A stretch of 6,211 nt of DNA, taken from Methanoculleus sp. UBA208 (GTDB lineage Archaea; Halobacteriota; Methanomicrobia; Methanomicrobiales; Methanoculleaceae). The notes beneath the pieces were generated by a model, which made no database searches, was not told the DNA's origin, and saw only the letters and a program-made list of their open reading frames with translations. This document shows, piece by piece, positions 1 to 5,557 of the stretch (position 1 is its first letter; each line of letters starts with the position of its first letter). The stretch is from positions 1 to 6,211 of the forward strand of contig NZ_DAFZ01000089.1 in the NCBI RefSeq assembly GCF_002498065.1, written 5' to 3'. A program made the translations under genes and the position numbers.

Positions 1-240
1 CTGGAGGAATTCAACAAAGCCAGAATATCCATAGTATCGTTCAAGGACTGCGTGAGGAGACTCCATCCAGACAGGAGATTCGGTCTGCGTTGTTATGACT
101 CTTTTGAATTCACCCCAAACGTTGATTGCGTGAGATCCGGCGGCGACTACTCACCCTGCAGGATGATGTCGCATACCCGGCGGGTGAAGATAATAACTTC
201 ACGTTACGGCACAGTATGCGAGTATAATCTCTGTTCGTGA
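1..240 (+). CDS. Possible 3' end of an unrecognised gene entering from the left edge (weak)
   Basis: Frame 1 is open from the first base to a TGA at 238-240, giving 79 codons with no start needed inside the window; an internal ATG sits at 169. I do not recognise the protein. It is rich in Arg and Cys and uses many AGA, AGG and ATA codons, unlike the GC-rich genes to the right. Support for a real gene end is the hairpin that begins 4 nt after the stop (244-264). Against it, an open run of this length can arise by chance, no motif is visible, and another frame also stays open for about 30 codons at the left edge. It could be a gene remnant or non-coding DNA. Confidence 0.22.
   Translation: MEEFNKARISIVSFKDCVRRLHPDRRFGLRCYDSFEFTPNVDCVRSGGDYSPCRMMSHTRRVKIITSRYGTVCEYNLCS
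184..202. repeat. Inverted repeat with AT-rich 7-nt spacer
   Basis: GTGAAG (184-189) and CTTCAC (197-202) are perfect 6-bp inverted arms around the spacer ATAATAA. It could be a protein-binding site or a small hairpin. It lies inside the weak left-edge open frame, which slightly favours that stretch being non-coding. No promoter of a secure gene lies next to it. Confidence 0.4.
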
Positions 241-243
241 AGT

Positions 244-264
244 CCTGCGTCTTTTTGAGGCAGG
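244..264. terminator. Hairpin with a T5 loop, possible terminator
   Basis: CCTGCGTC (244-251) pairs with GAGGCAGG (257-264) with one G-G mismatch, closing a loop of five T. It begins 4 nt after the stop of the left-edge open frame and lies beyond the 3' end of the minus-strand recombinase gene, so it could end transcription from either side. No T-run follows the stem, so termination is an inference from position and structure. Confidence 0.35.
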
Positions 265-341
265 ATGTTTGTTATGGCACCGCTCTTTCCCCGTAGATAC
301 CCGGATCGAGTCGCGGATAACGGAGAGGCACAACGATCAGG

Positions 342-377
342 AGGAGCCGGAATAGAGGGATCACTCCCCCGGCTCCT
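342..377 (-). terminator. Long hairpin across the recombinase stop codon
   Basis: AGGAGCCGG (342-350) and CCGGCTCCT (369-377) are perfect 9-bp inverted arms. Inside them GGGA (357-360) and TCCC (365-368) can pair around a TCAC loop, so the structure can extend. The recombinase stop codon (361-363, read on the minus strand) lies in that inner loop. There is no T-run downstream on the minus strand, so this may stabilise the 3' end or cause pausing rather than act as a classic terminator. Confidence 0.45.
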
Positions 378-999
378 GCCGGGCCCCCTTCCACTCCCCC
401 TTCAGTTCGGGGTAGTCCGCGAGGATCTTGCTGACCGTGCTCCTGCTGACGTCGAACATCCGACAAATCTGGCTGATGCTCGTCCCGGCCTGCCGTACCG
501 TGAGGAGAGCCTCGACCTGCCCCTCGTTGAGCGCCTTCGGCCTCCCGATGGGGCGCCCGTCCTCTTTCTTTGTCTTCTTCGAGACGGGGGGGGCAGCCTT
601 CCGGGCGCTCTCCCGGTATCGCTCCATATACGCGACGAAGTTTCCGATTGCCTCTCTTCTCTGTTCGGGATCGTCCCGGAACCCGAAGAAATCGTTATTC
701 ACGCAGTATACCGTGTATTTATCGTTCAGAATTTTGAGGGTTGCAAGACCGGCATCCATATCCCTGGTAAGCCCGGCGAGATCGTAGATGATGATGTCGG
801 GGCAGTTATTGGCGGCGCAGTAATCCAGCATATCCATAAAGCCCTTCCGCTTCTCCGGAGGGGTTGCATTCGCCCGGTGGTCATGGAAGATTTCAACAAT
901 CTGAAACCGATATTTACAATAGTTCTCCACCTCACTCTTCTGTGCTGCGAAATCCCCCTTCTTTCTCGTATTCAAGTATGCCACAGCATCTTTTTTCAT
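361..999 (-). CDS. Serine-recombinase/resolvase-like protein with degenerate active site and C-terminal HTH
   Basis: This 212-residue protein has the layout of a small resolvase/invertase. An N-terminal resolvase-like domain (about residues 4-125) is followed by a helix ending in MERYRESAR, a basic linker (133-148), and a C-terminal resolvase-type HTH (149-193) with the GRPIGRPK lead-in and the recognition helix VSRSTVSKI. The catalytic signature is missing. Where resolvases have Y-x-R-x-S, this protein reads Y8-L-N-T-R12, so Arg and the nucleophilic Ser are replaced. The later D-R-L-x-R motif reads A75-G-L-T-R79, keeping only the last Arg. It may therefore bind DNA without cutting it, perhaps as a regulator; that is inference. 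I chose the ATG at 999 because a TATA box is centred 27 bp upstream, which fits a leaderless mRNA; the frame stays open to an ATG at 1116, but that stretch contains the promoter. The N-terminal half is clearly more AT-rich than the HTH half, and a C8 tract lies in the linker. It is transcribed alone, downstream of ribB. Confidence 0.85.
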   Translation of the reverse strand: MKKDAVAYLNTRKKGDFAAQKSEVENYCKYRFQIVEIFHDHRANATPPEKRKGFMDMLDYCAANNCPDIIIYDLAGLTRDMDAGLATLKILNDKYTVYCVNNDFFGFRDDPEQRREAIGNFVAYMERYRESARKAAPPVSKKTKKEDGRPIGRPKALNEGQVEALLTVRQAGTSISQICRMFDVSRSTVSKILADYPELKGEWKGARQEPGE

Positions 1000-1022
1000 C
1001 CGTCTATGGTGCCGTACAATCG

Positions 1023-1029
1023 TATATAT
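1023..1029 (-). promoter_or_regulatory. TATA box of the recombinase-like gene
   Basis: On the minus strand the sequence reads ATATATA, preceded by an A-rich stretch (CAAAAAC) suitable as a BRE. Its centre is 27 bp from the ATG at 999, the archaeal spacing expected if transcription begins at or next to the start codon. Confidence 0.65.
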
Positions 1030-1043
1030 TGTTTTTGAAAACT

Positions 1044-1069
1044 CATGCGCAACGCCATTTTGCGGCATG
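1044..1069. promoter_or_regulatory. Large inverted repeat upstream of the recombinase promoter (candidate operator or res-like site)
   Basis: CATGCGCAA (1044-1052) and TTGCGGCATG (1060-1069) are inverted copies of CATGC(C)GCAA that differ by one inserted base, separated by the 7-nt spacer CGCCATT. The site begins about 15 bp upstream of the recombinase-like gene's TATA box, a suitable place for an activator or for autoregulation. Binding by that gene's own product is a hypothesis; the repeat itself is plainly visible. Confidence 0.5.
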
Positions 1070-1087
1070 CCGGGGAGTCCCGTGCAT
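1067..1087. repeat. Second overlapping hairpin/inverted repeat
   Basis: ATGCCGGG (1067-1074) pairs with CCCG-T-GCAT (1079-1087), an 8-bp stem with one bulged T and a GAGT loop. It shares ATG with the right arm of the inverted repeat at 1044-1069, so the two structures are alternatives in RNA, or together form a cluster of half-sites in DNA. Confidence 0.35.
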
Positions 1088-1166
1088 ATTCCTGCTCTCC
1101 ACCGGCGATGTGTCAAAAGACCTTCCCGACATATTTCAGGACGCGATCCTGCGGGCTTGCGGGGCT

Positions 1167-1171
1167 AAAAA
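1167..1171 (-). terminator. T5 tract after ribB, likely archaeal terminator
   Basis: Reading the minus strand, CTCTTTTTAG lies about 11 nt beyond the ribB stop codon. Archaeal RNA polymerase can stop at short U-runs without a stem, and no long hairpin is needed. The next minus-strand gene has its own promoter, which fits the riboflavin operon ending here. Confidence 0.45.
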
Positions 1172-1181
1172 GAGATATTTG

Positions 1182-1859
1182 TTATTCTTCCGGCCTTCGG
1201 GACTTCCACCGGTCCAGAACGTCTTTCCCCTCGACGAAGACGAGCCCGTGCTTCCTCGCATACTCCATCGCATCTTCTTTCTGGAGGGCAAACCCCGTCT
1301 CGTCGTCCAGCATCTCGCAGATCGTGACCGCAGGGGTGATGTTGGCCATCGTGGCAAGCGCGATCGAGAGTTCGGTCTGCCCCCGCCGCTCGTCGAGCAG
1401 CCGGTCGGCAGCCCGGAGAAGTGCCATATGGCCGGGCGTCCGGAAATGTGCGGCAAAGTCGTGCCCGCCGCCGTTGAGCGACCGTTGCACCTCCTGTGCG
1501 ACGGCGGTGACCGTCAGGGCGCGGTCCCTGTCCGTGACCCCGGTATAGGTCTCCCGGTGATTCACCCAGAGGGAGAACGACGAATGGTTCTTTGGATCGT
1601 ACGGGACCTCGCCGTCCTTCTCGACGAGGCTGCAGGCACGCAGGACATCGTGTGCAAACGGCAGGCCGAGCCGCTTTGCGGCCTCGGGGTGCACCGCCGT
1701 GCAGATCAATCCGCCGCCGTCTTTACGCATCTGCCGGATGTGGGCGGGCGTGACGGCGTCCGAGCGGATCGCGAAATCCGTCTCGCGCTCCCGGTTGTCA
1801 AAGTCGTACAACAGAACAAATTCGCCCCTCGCGAGGGCCTGTATGGCTGCATCAATCAT
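1182..1859 (-). CDS. ribB: 3,4-dihydroxy-2-butanone 4-phosphate synthase (RibB)
   Basis: RibB converts ribulose 5-phosphate to 3,4-dihydroxy-2-butanone 4-phosphate plus formate, supplying the four-carbon unit of riboflavin and so of FMN and FAD. The 225-residue length fits a stand-alone archaeal enzyme without a GTP cyclohydrolase II domain. Family motifs run in order: acidic loop DFDNRERETDF (19-29), DGGGLICTA (47-55), SSFSLWVNHRETYTGVTDRDRA (93-114, phosphate/substrate loop), FRTPGH (139-144), RRGQTELSIALA (158-169) and ICEM (180-183). One oddity stands out: the GHTE motif, whose His is a divalent-metal ligand in characterised family members, reads G-Q161-T-E here (codon CAG at 1379-1377). 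The ATG overlaps the end of the riboflavin kinase gene by 8 nt, with a GAGGTGGAG ribosome-binding stretch at 1867-1875, so the two are translated from one mRNA and probably coupled. Confidence 0.95.
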   Translation of the reverse strand: MIDAAIQALARGEFVLLYDFDNRERETDFAIRSDAVTPAHIRQMRKDGGGLICTAVHPEAAKRLGLPFAHDVLRACSLVEKDGEVPYDPKNHSSFSLWVNHRETYTGVTDRDRALTVTAVAQEVQRSLNGGGHDFAAHFRTPGHMALLRAADRLLDERRGQTELSIALATMANITPAVTICEMLDDETGFALQKEDAMEYARKHGLVFVEGKDVLDRWKSRRPEE

Positions 1860-2520
1860 GGGTAATCTCCACCTCGATCGTATCGTTATCGTTCAGGTTC
1901 AGGGCTTTGCGGAGTTCGCATCCGGCGATGACCTCGACGATATCCTCCGGGTAGTGGGTGCGGGAGGGCTCGACTATCGCGCATTTGTGACCCCTGATCC
2001 TGCAGGGGAGCACCCGGGCGCCGCCGAACGTACGTTCATCCGCGGTAAACCCGGGAACATCAATCCACCCGGCATGGTCGAGCTGCTTGCGGACCTCAAT
2101 GCTCGCCGCATCGAGCCTGATGTTCAGGGTCCCGGGGAAGGGTTCGAACCCGAGGCATGCGCCGAACTGCTCCTTGTAGTGGGGGATGCTCATGTAGTAG
2201 CGCCCTTCCCCGAGTCCGCTGATCACGATCCCGGTCAGGGTATACTGCCTGCGTTCCGGGTTGAATATCCGGACGTAATCCGCATACTCCCGCTTCAGCG
2301 CCTGCTCGCCCTCCCGGGTGACGGCGACATACTGGCCTTCGGGCTTCATCGACCGTACGATGAACTGCTGCCGCTCAAGCGCGATCAGGCGCCGCGATGC
2401 TGTCTGCGGGCTGAGGCCCAGAACATTTCCGAGCGACTGCGACGAGAGCCCGATCGGGGCCCGGCAACCGCCGAGCAGGGCGATCGTCTTCAAGGACTGC
2501 AGGTCTTCCGCTTCAACCAT
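1852..2520 (-). CDS. ribK: HTH regulator fused to CTP-dependent riboflavin kinase (RibK/RbkR)
   Basis: The C-terminal part (about residues 95-220) is the archaeal CTP-dependent riboflavin kinase, which makes FMN from riboflavin and is unrelated to bacterial RibF. Its hallmarks are GLGEGRYYMSIPHYKEQFG (102-120), the loop PFPGTLNIRL (127-136), RTFGG (163-167), EPSRTHYPEDIVEVIA (184-199) and LRKALNLNDND (203-213). The N-terminal part (1-85) is a winged helix with recognition segment LSPQTASRRLIALE (36-49). This fusion is known in archaea as RbkR, a kinase that also regulates riboflavin genes, so autoregulation of this operon is likely but not shown here. The frame is open to an ATG at 2643, but I chose the ATG at 2520. 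A TATA box is centred 26 bp upstream, and the protein then begins directly before the first winged-helix helix. An in-frame ATG at 2541 lies right against the TATA box and is less likely. It is the first gene of a ribK-ribB operon. Confidence 0.93.
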   Translation of the reverse strand: MVEAEDLQSLKTIALLGGCRAPIGLSSQSLGNVLGLSPQTASRRLIALERQQFIVRSMKPEGQYVAVTREGEQALKREYADYVRIFNPERRQYTLTGIVISGLGEGRYYMSIPHYKEQFGACLGFEPFPGTLNIRLDAASIEVRKQLDHAGWIDVPGFTADERTFGGARVLPCRIRGHKCAIVEPSRTHYPEDIVEVIAGCELRKALNLNDNDTIEVEITHD

Positions 2521-2542
2521 TATACCATAATTGAGATGCATA

Positions 2543-2549
2543 CTATATA
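2543..2549 (-). promoter_or_regulatory. TATA box of the ribK-ribB operon
   Basis: TATATAG on the minus strand is centred 26 bp before the ATG at 2520. The position predicts a leaderless or nearly leaderless transcript. ATGCAT (2536-2541), directly downstream of the box, is a small palindrome where a repressor could block initiation. Confidence 0.6.
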
Positions 2550-2579
2550 CGAGTTGTGCAACGATCCCGAACAGAGGGG

Positions 2580-2597
2580 CTTCGTGAAATGTCGAAG
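2580..2597. promoter_or_regulatory. Inverted repeat between the divergent promoters, candidate operator
   Basis: CTTCG (2580-2584) and CGAAG (2593-2597) are inverted arms around an 8-nt spacer, between the minus-strand ribK promoter and the plus-strand regulator promoter. A shorter GTTG/CAAC pair lies at 2553-2562. Either could bind RbkR or the XRE regulator. The arms are short and could be chance; the placement is the main argument. Confidence 0.3.
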
Positions 2598-2610
2598 TGG
2601 CATACGCTAA

Positions 2611-2619
2611 TTTTTTAAG
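2611..2619 (+). promoter_or_regulatory. TATA-like box of the regulator-HMGCS-thiolase-DUF35 operon
   Basis: The T-rich element TTTTTTAAG is centred 27 bp before the ATG at 2642. It is a weaker match to the archaeal TATA box than the other two promoters, but it is the only AT-rich element at the right distance. No other promoter is evident before the following three genes, which overlap or nearly abut. Confidence 0.5.
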
Positions 2620-2641
2620 TCGAGGTGTTGACAGTACCTGC

Positions 2642-3352
2642 ATGAAATCCGGAGTGCGGCATCAGCTTGCCGAGAAAATGGCAGGAGAAATCACACTCTC
2701 GGACTCACCGGGACAGGCTCTCAAGAAGTGGCGGCAGAGCTTCAACATCCCCCAGGGACTGCTCGCCGAGCGTCTCGAGGTCTCTCCCTCAGTTATCAGC
2801 GATTACGAAAGCGGACGACGAAAAAGTCCAGGCACCGCCATCGTCGGCAAGATCGTTGATACGATCCTCTCGATCGACGAGGACAACGGCGGTCAGTTCA
2901 TCAACAAATTTGCAAAAATTCTGTACAGTGAGTTCGACGAAGACGTCATCTACGACATCCACGAGTATGCGTCTCCCGTGAGCCTGTCGGATTTCGCAGC
3001 GGCCATCGACGCCGTCACGCTCTGCGGTCCGACGGACCAGGCCATCTACGGGTATACGGTGATCAACAGCCTCAATGCGATCCTCCAGCTCTCTTCGAGC
3101 GAGTTCAACCGCATTTACGGCTGGAGCACGGAGCGTGCCCTCATCTTCACCGAAGTCTCGACCGGGAAATCCCCCATGGTGGCGATCCGGGTCACGCCGT
3201 TCAAGCCCCGCTGCGTGGTTCTGCAGGGCATCAGCCCGGAGCAGGTGCACCCGCTGATCCCGGGCCTTGCGGAGCGTGACCGGATCAGCGTACTCTGCAC
3301 TGAGATGGATGTCGAGACGATCATCAGTTCACTACGAGGAAAGTCATGGTAG
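2642..3352 (+). CDS. XRE-family HTH transcriptional regulator co-transcribed with HMG-CoA synthase
   Basis: This 236-residue protein has an N-terminal Cro/CI-type HTH (about 24-78), with helices over [20 protein letters not shown] and [13 protein letters not shown]. The rest (about 85-236) is an alpha/beta domain that I recognise only as typical of a conserved archaeal regulator family (as I recall, COG1709); its ligand is not known to me. It has no signal peptide or membrane segment. I chose the ATG at 2642 because a TATA-like element is centred 27 bp upstream; the upstream ATG at 2597 would lie before that element. The gene overlaps HMG-CoA synthase by 7 nt (ATGGTAG). That coupling suggests it controls the mevalonate entry step, perhaps sensing a CoA ester or isoprenoid intermediate through the C-terminal domain. 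This role is inferred from position alone. Confidence 0.88.
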   Translation: MKSGVRHQLAEKMAGEITLSDSPGQALKKWRQSFNIPQGLLAERLEVSPSVISDYESGRRKSPGTAIVGKIVDTILSIDEDNGGQFINKFAKILYSEFDEDVIYDIHEYASPVSLSDFAAAIDAVTLCGPTDQAIYGYTVINSLNAILQLSSSEFNRIYGWSTERALIFTEVSTGKSPMVAIRVTPFKPRCVVLQGISPEQVHPLIPGLAERDRISVLCTEMDVETIISSLRGKSW

Positions 3353-4398
3353 GCATTTATTCGTACGGCGTCTACATCCCGCGATACCGGATAAAAGTCC
3401 CGGAGATCGCCCGGGTATGGGGCGCCAACGCAGACGACATCACCCGGGGACTCGGTGTTTTTGAGAAGTCCGTCCCCGATCTCGATGAGGATACCGCAAC
3501 GATCGCCGTCGAGGCGGCCCGTGCCGCCCTCCGGCGAAGGACCGTCGACACCGAAGCAATCGGGGCCATCTACGTTGGAAGCGAGTCGCACCCCTACGCG
3601 GTCAAGCCCACGGCCTGCACGGTCGGCGAGGCGATCGGGGCGACCCCCAACATGACCGCCGCAGACTACGAGTTCGCCTGCAAAGCGGGAACGGCGGGCA
3701 TCCAGACCTGCATGGGCATGGTCAAGAGCGGGATGATCCCGTTCGGGATCGCCATCGGTGCGGACGTGGCGCAGGGCGCTCCCGGCGACGCCCTCGAGTA
3801 CACGGCGGCGGCCGGCGGGGCGGCGTTCGTCATCGGTGACGGGGACACCATCGCCGATATCAACCGAACCTGCTCCTACACCACCGACACGCCCGACTTC
3901 TGGCGGCGTGAAGGACAGAACTACCCCCGCCACGGCGGACGGTTCACCGGTGATCCCGGCTACTTCAGACACGTTCAGGGCGCCGCCCGGCTGATGCTCG
4001 ATGCGGCAGGCACGGGCCCGAAGGACTACGATTACGCCGTCTTCCACCAGCCCAACGCGAAGTTCCCGCAGCGGGTGGCGAAGATGCTCGGGTTTACCGA
4101 CGAGCAGATCCGGCCCGGCCTCGTCGTCCCGAGGCTCGGCAACACCTACTCGGGGGCATCGATGATCGGGCTTGCCGCTACGCTCGACGTGGCGAAACCC
4201 GGTGAGAGGATCTTCGTCACCTCGTTCGGGTCAGGAGCGGGGAGCGACGCCTTCGACATCACGGTGACCGATGCCATCGACTCCGCTGAGTTCGACCGGA
4301 CGGCGGCGCCGACCGTTGAGAAGCTGCTCGCAAACCCGACCTACCTGGACTATGCACTGTATGCCAAACACAAGGGAAAGATCGTGATGCAGAAATGA
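3346..4398 (+). CDS. Hydroxymethylglutaryl-CoA synthase, archaeal type
   Basis: This enzyme condenses acetyl-CoA with acetoacetyl-CoA to HMG-CoA, the committed step to mevalonate and so to archaeal ether-lipid isoprenoids. The 350 residues match the usual archaeal length and start with the family's N-terminus ([16 protein letters not shown]). A thiolase-fold active site is visible: Glu80 in [12 protein letters not shown], nucleophilic Cys112 in FACKAGTAG, His234 in [10 protein letters not shown], and the glycine-rich [10 protein letters not shown] (263-272) and [11 protein letters not shown] (293-303) loops. A GAGGA ribosome-binding site (3336-3340) sits 5 nt before the ATG, inside the end of the regulator gene. 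The downstream overlap with the thiolase gene is 4 nt (ATGA). In characterised methanogen systems this protein forms a complex with the thiolase and DUF35 protein encoded by the next two genes, which lets the unfavourable thiolase reaction be pulled forward. Confidence 0.96.
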   Translation: MVGIYSYGVYIPRYRIKVPEIARVWGANADDITRGLGVFEKSVPDLDEDTATIAVEAARAALRRRTVDTEAIGAIYVGSESHPYAVKPTACTVGEAIGATPNMTAADYEFACKAGTAGIQTCMGMVKSGMIPFGIAIGADVAQGAPGDALEYTAAAGGAAFVIGDGDTIADINRTCSYTTDTPDFWRREGQNYPRHGGRFTGDPGYFRHVQGAARLMLDAAGTGPKDYDYAVFHQPNAKFPQRVAKMLGFTDEQIRPGLVVPRLGNTYSGASMIGLAATLDVAKPGERIFVTSFGSGAGSDAFDITVTDAIDSAEFDRTAAPTVEKLLANPTYLDYALYAKHKGKIVMQK

Positions 4399-5555
4399 GA
4401 GACGTAGCAGTAATCGGAGTCGGGTGCACGGAGTTCGGGGAGCACTGGGGCACCTCGTTCCGCGACCTCTTCGTCAAGGCGGGGGCGCTGGCGCTCGAGG
4501 ATGCCGGGGTCACCGGCGAGAACATCGACGCCCTCTACGTGGGGAACATGAGCGCCGGGCGGTTCGTCGAGCAGGAGCACATCGGCGCCCTGATTGCGGA
4601 CTATGCCGGGCTCGCGACCAACCACGTCCCCTCGACCCGGGTGGAGGCGGCCTGCGCCTCCGGCGGGCTTGCCTTCCGGCAGGCGGTCATCGCGGTCGCA
4701 AGCGGCATGGAGGATATCGTCGTCGCCGCGGGCGTCGAGAAGATGACCGATGTCGGGACCGGGGCGAGCGTGGACATGCTCGCGAGCGCCGCGGACCGCG
4801 AGTGGGAAGGGTTCGCCGGAGCGACCTTTCCCGGGCTCTACGCCATGATCGCAACCGACTACATGCACCGCTACCCCCTCACCCGGGAGCAGCTCGCACA
4901 GGTCGCGGTGAAGAACCACGAGAACGGCGCAAAGAACCCGATCGCCCAGTTCAGGAACAGGATCACGGTCGACACGGTGCTGAACTCCTCGCTGGTCGCC
5001 GACCCCCTGCGGCTCTTCGACTGCTCGCCGATCACCGACGGTGCGGCGGCGGTCGTGGTTGTGCCGCTCGAACGTGCCCGTGAGTTTACCGACTCGCCGG
5101 TGCGGGTGCTTGCAAGCGCCCAGGCGAGCGACACCATCGCGCTCCACGACCGGCGGGACATCTCCACCCTGGACGCCTCCGTGGCGGCGGGGAAGCGGGC
5201 GTTCGCCCAGGCGGATCTTACCCACAAAGACATCGATATGCTGGAGGTCCACGACTGCTTCACGATCACCGAGATCTGTGCGATCGAGGACCTCGGGTTC
5301 TGCAGGAAGGGCGAGGCGGGGAGACTCACCGCGGAAGGGGCGACCGCCCTCGGCGGGGAGATCCCGGTGAACACGAGCGGCGGCCTGAAGGCCTGCGGCC
5401 ACCCGGTCGGTGCGACGGGGATCAAGCAGATCTACGAGATCGTCAGCCAGCTCCGCGGCGAGGCCGGGGCCCGGCAGGTGGATGCGGAGATCGGTATGGC
5501 CCACAACGTGGGCGGCACCGGCGCGACGGTCGTCGTGCACATCCTGGGGGCCTAA
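4395..5555 (+). CDS. Acetyl-CoA acetyltransferase (acetoacetyl-CoA thiolase), SCP2-like
   Basis: The thiolase joins two acetyl-CoA into acetoacetyl-CoA for the adjacent HMG-CoA synthase. The 386 residues show the N-terminal thiolase half with nucleophile Cys87 (VEAACASGG), an internal loop region (about 115-200), and the C-terminal half with VHDCF (285-289), CGHPVGATG (334-342) and HNVGGTG (370-376). HDCF and HN-x-GG-type motifs replace the NEAF and C-x-G motifs of classical biosynthetic thiolases. This is the SCP2-type arrangement; by analogy Cys288 of HDCF may act as the acid/base. The gene starts within the stop of HMG-CoA synthase (ATGA) and ends 2 nt before the DUF35 gene, so strict co-expression is expected. 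Base composition is very GC-rich, about 75% in parts, producing long antisense open frames that are not genes. A general lipid-transfer or beta-oxidation thiolase is less likely given these neighbours. Confidence 0.95.
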   Translation: MRDVAVIGVGCTEFGEHWGTSFRDLFVKAGALALEDAGVTGENIDALYVGNMSAGRFVEQEHIGALIADYAGLATNHVPSTRVEAACASGGLAFRQAVIAVASGMEDIVVAAGVEKMTDVGTGASVDMLASAADREWEGFAGATFPGLYAMIATDYMHRYPLTREQLAQVAVKNHENGAKNPIAQFRNRITVDTVLNSSLVADPLRLFDCSPITDGAAAVVVVPLERAREFTDSPVRVLASAQASDTIALHDRRDISTLDASVAAGKRAFAQADLTHKDIDMLEVHDCFTITEICAIEDLGFCRKGEAGRLTAEGATALGGEIPVNTSGGLKACGHPVGATGIKQIYEIVSQLRGEAGARQVDAEIGMAHNVGGTGATVVVHILGA

Positions 5556-5557
5556 CA

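Noticed and set aside
361..999. Calling the recombinase-like gene part of an active mobile element
   Set aside because: The catalytic signature is missing, and no partner transposase, terminal repeats or cargo genes are visible around it.
265..1038. Long plus-strand open frame opposite the recombinase-like gene
   Set aside because: It is antisense to a gene with clear domain structure, shows no motifs, and reflects codon bias on the other strand.
1000..1116. 39-residue N-terminal extension of the recombinase-like protein
   Set aside because: It covers the TATA box and palindrome, and the recombinase domain begins directly after the ATG at 999.
864..1865. 333-codon plus-strand open frame opposite ribB
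   Set aside because: It mirrors the GC-rich codon pattern of ribB and runs through the recombinase promoter; no recognisable protein.
1699..2610. 303-codon plus-strand open frame opposite ribK
   Set aside because: Antisense shadow of a recognised kinase, crossing the divergent promoter region.
3115..4047. 310-codon minus-strand open frame opposite HMG-CoA synthase
   Set aside because: Rich in Arg, Gly, Asp and Val as expected of antisense GC-rich coding DNA; the plus-strand protein is unmistakable.
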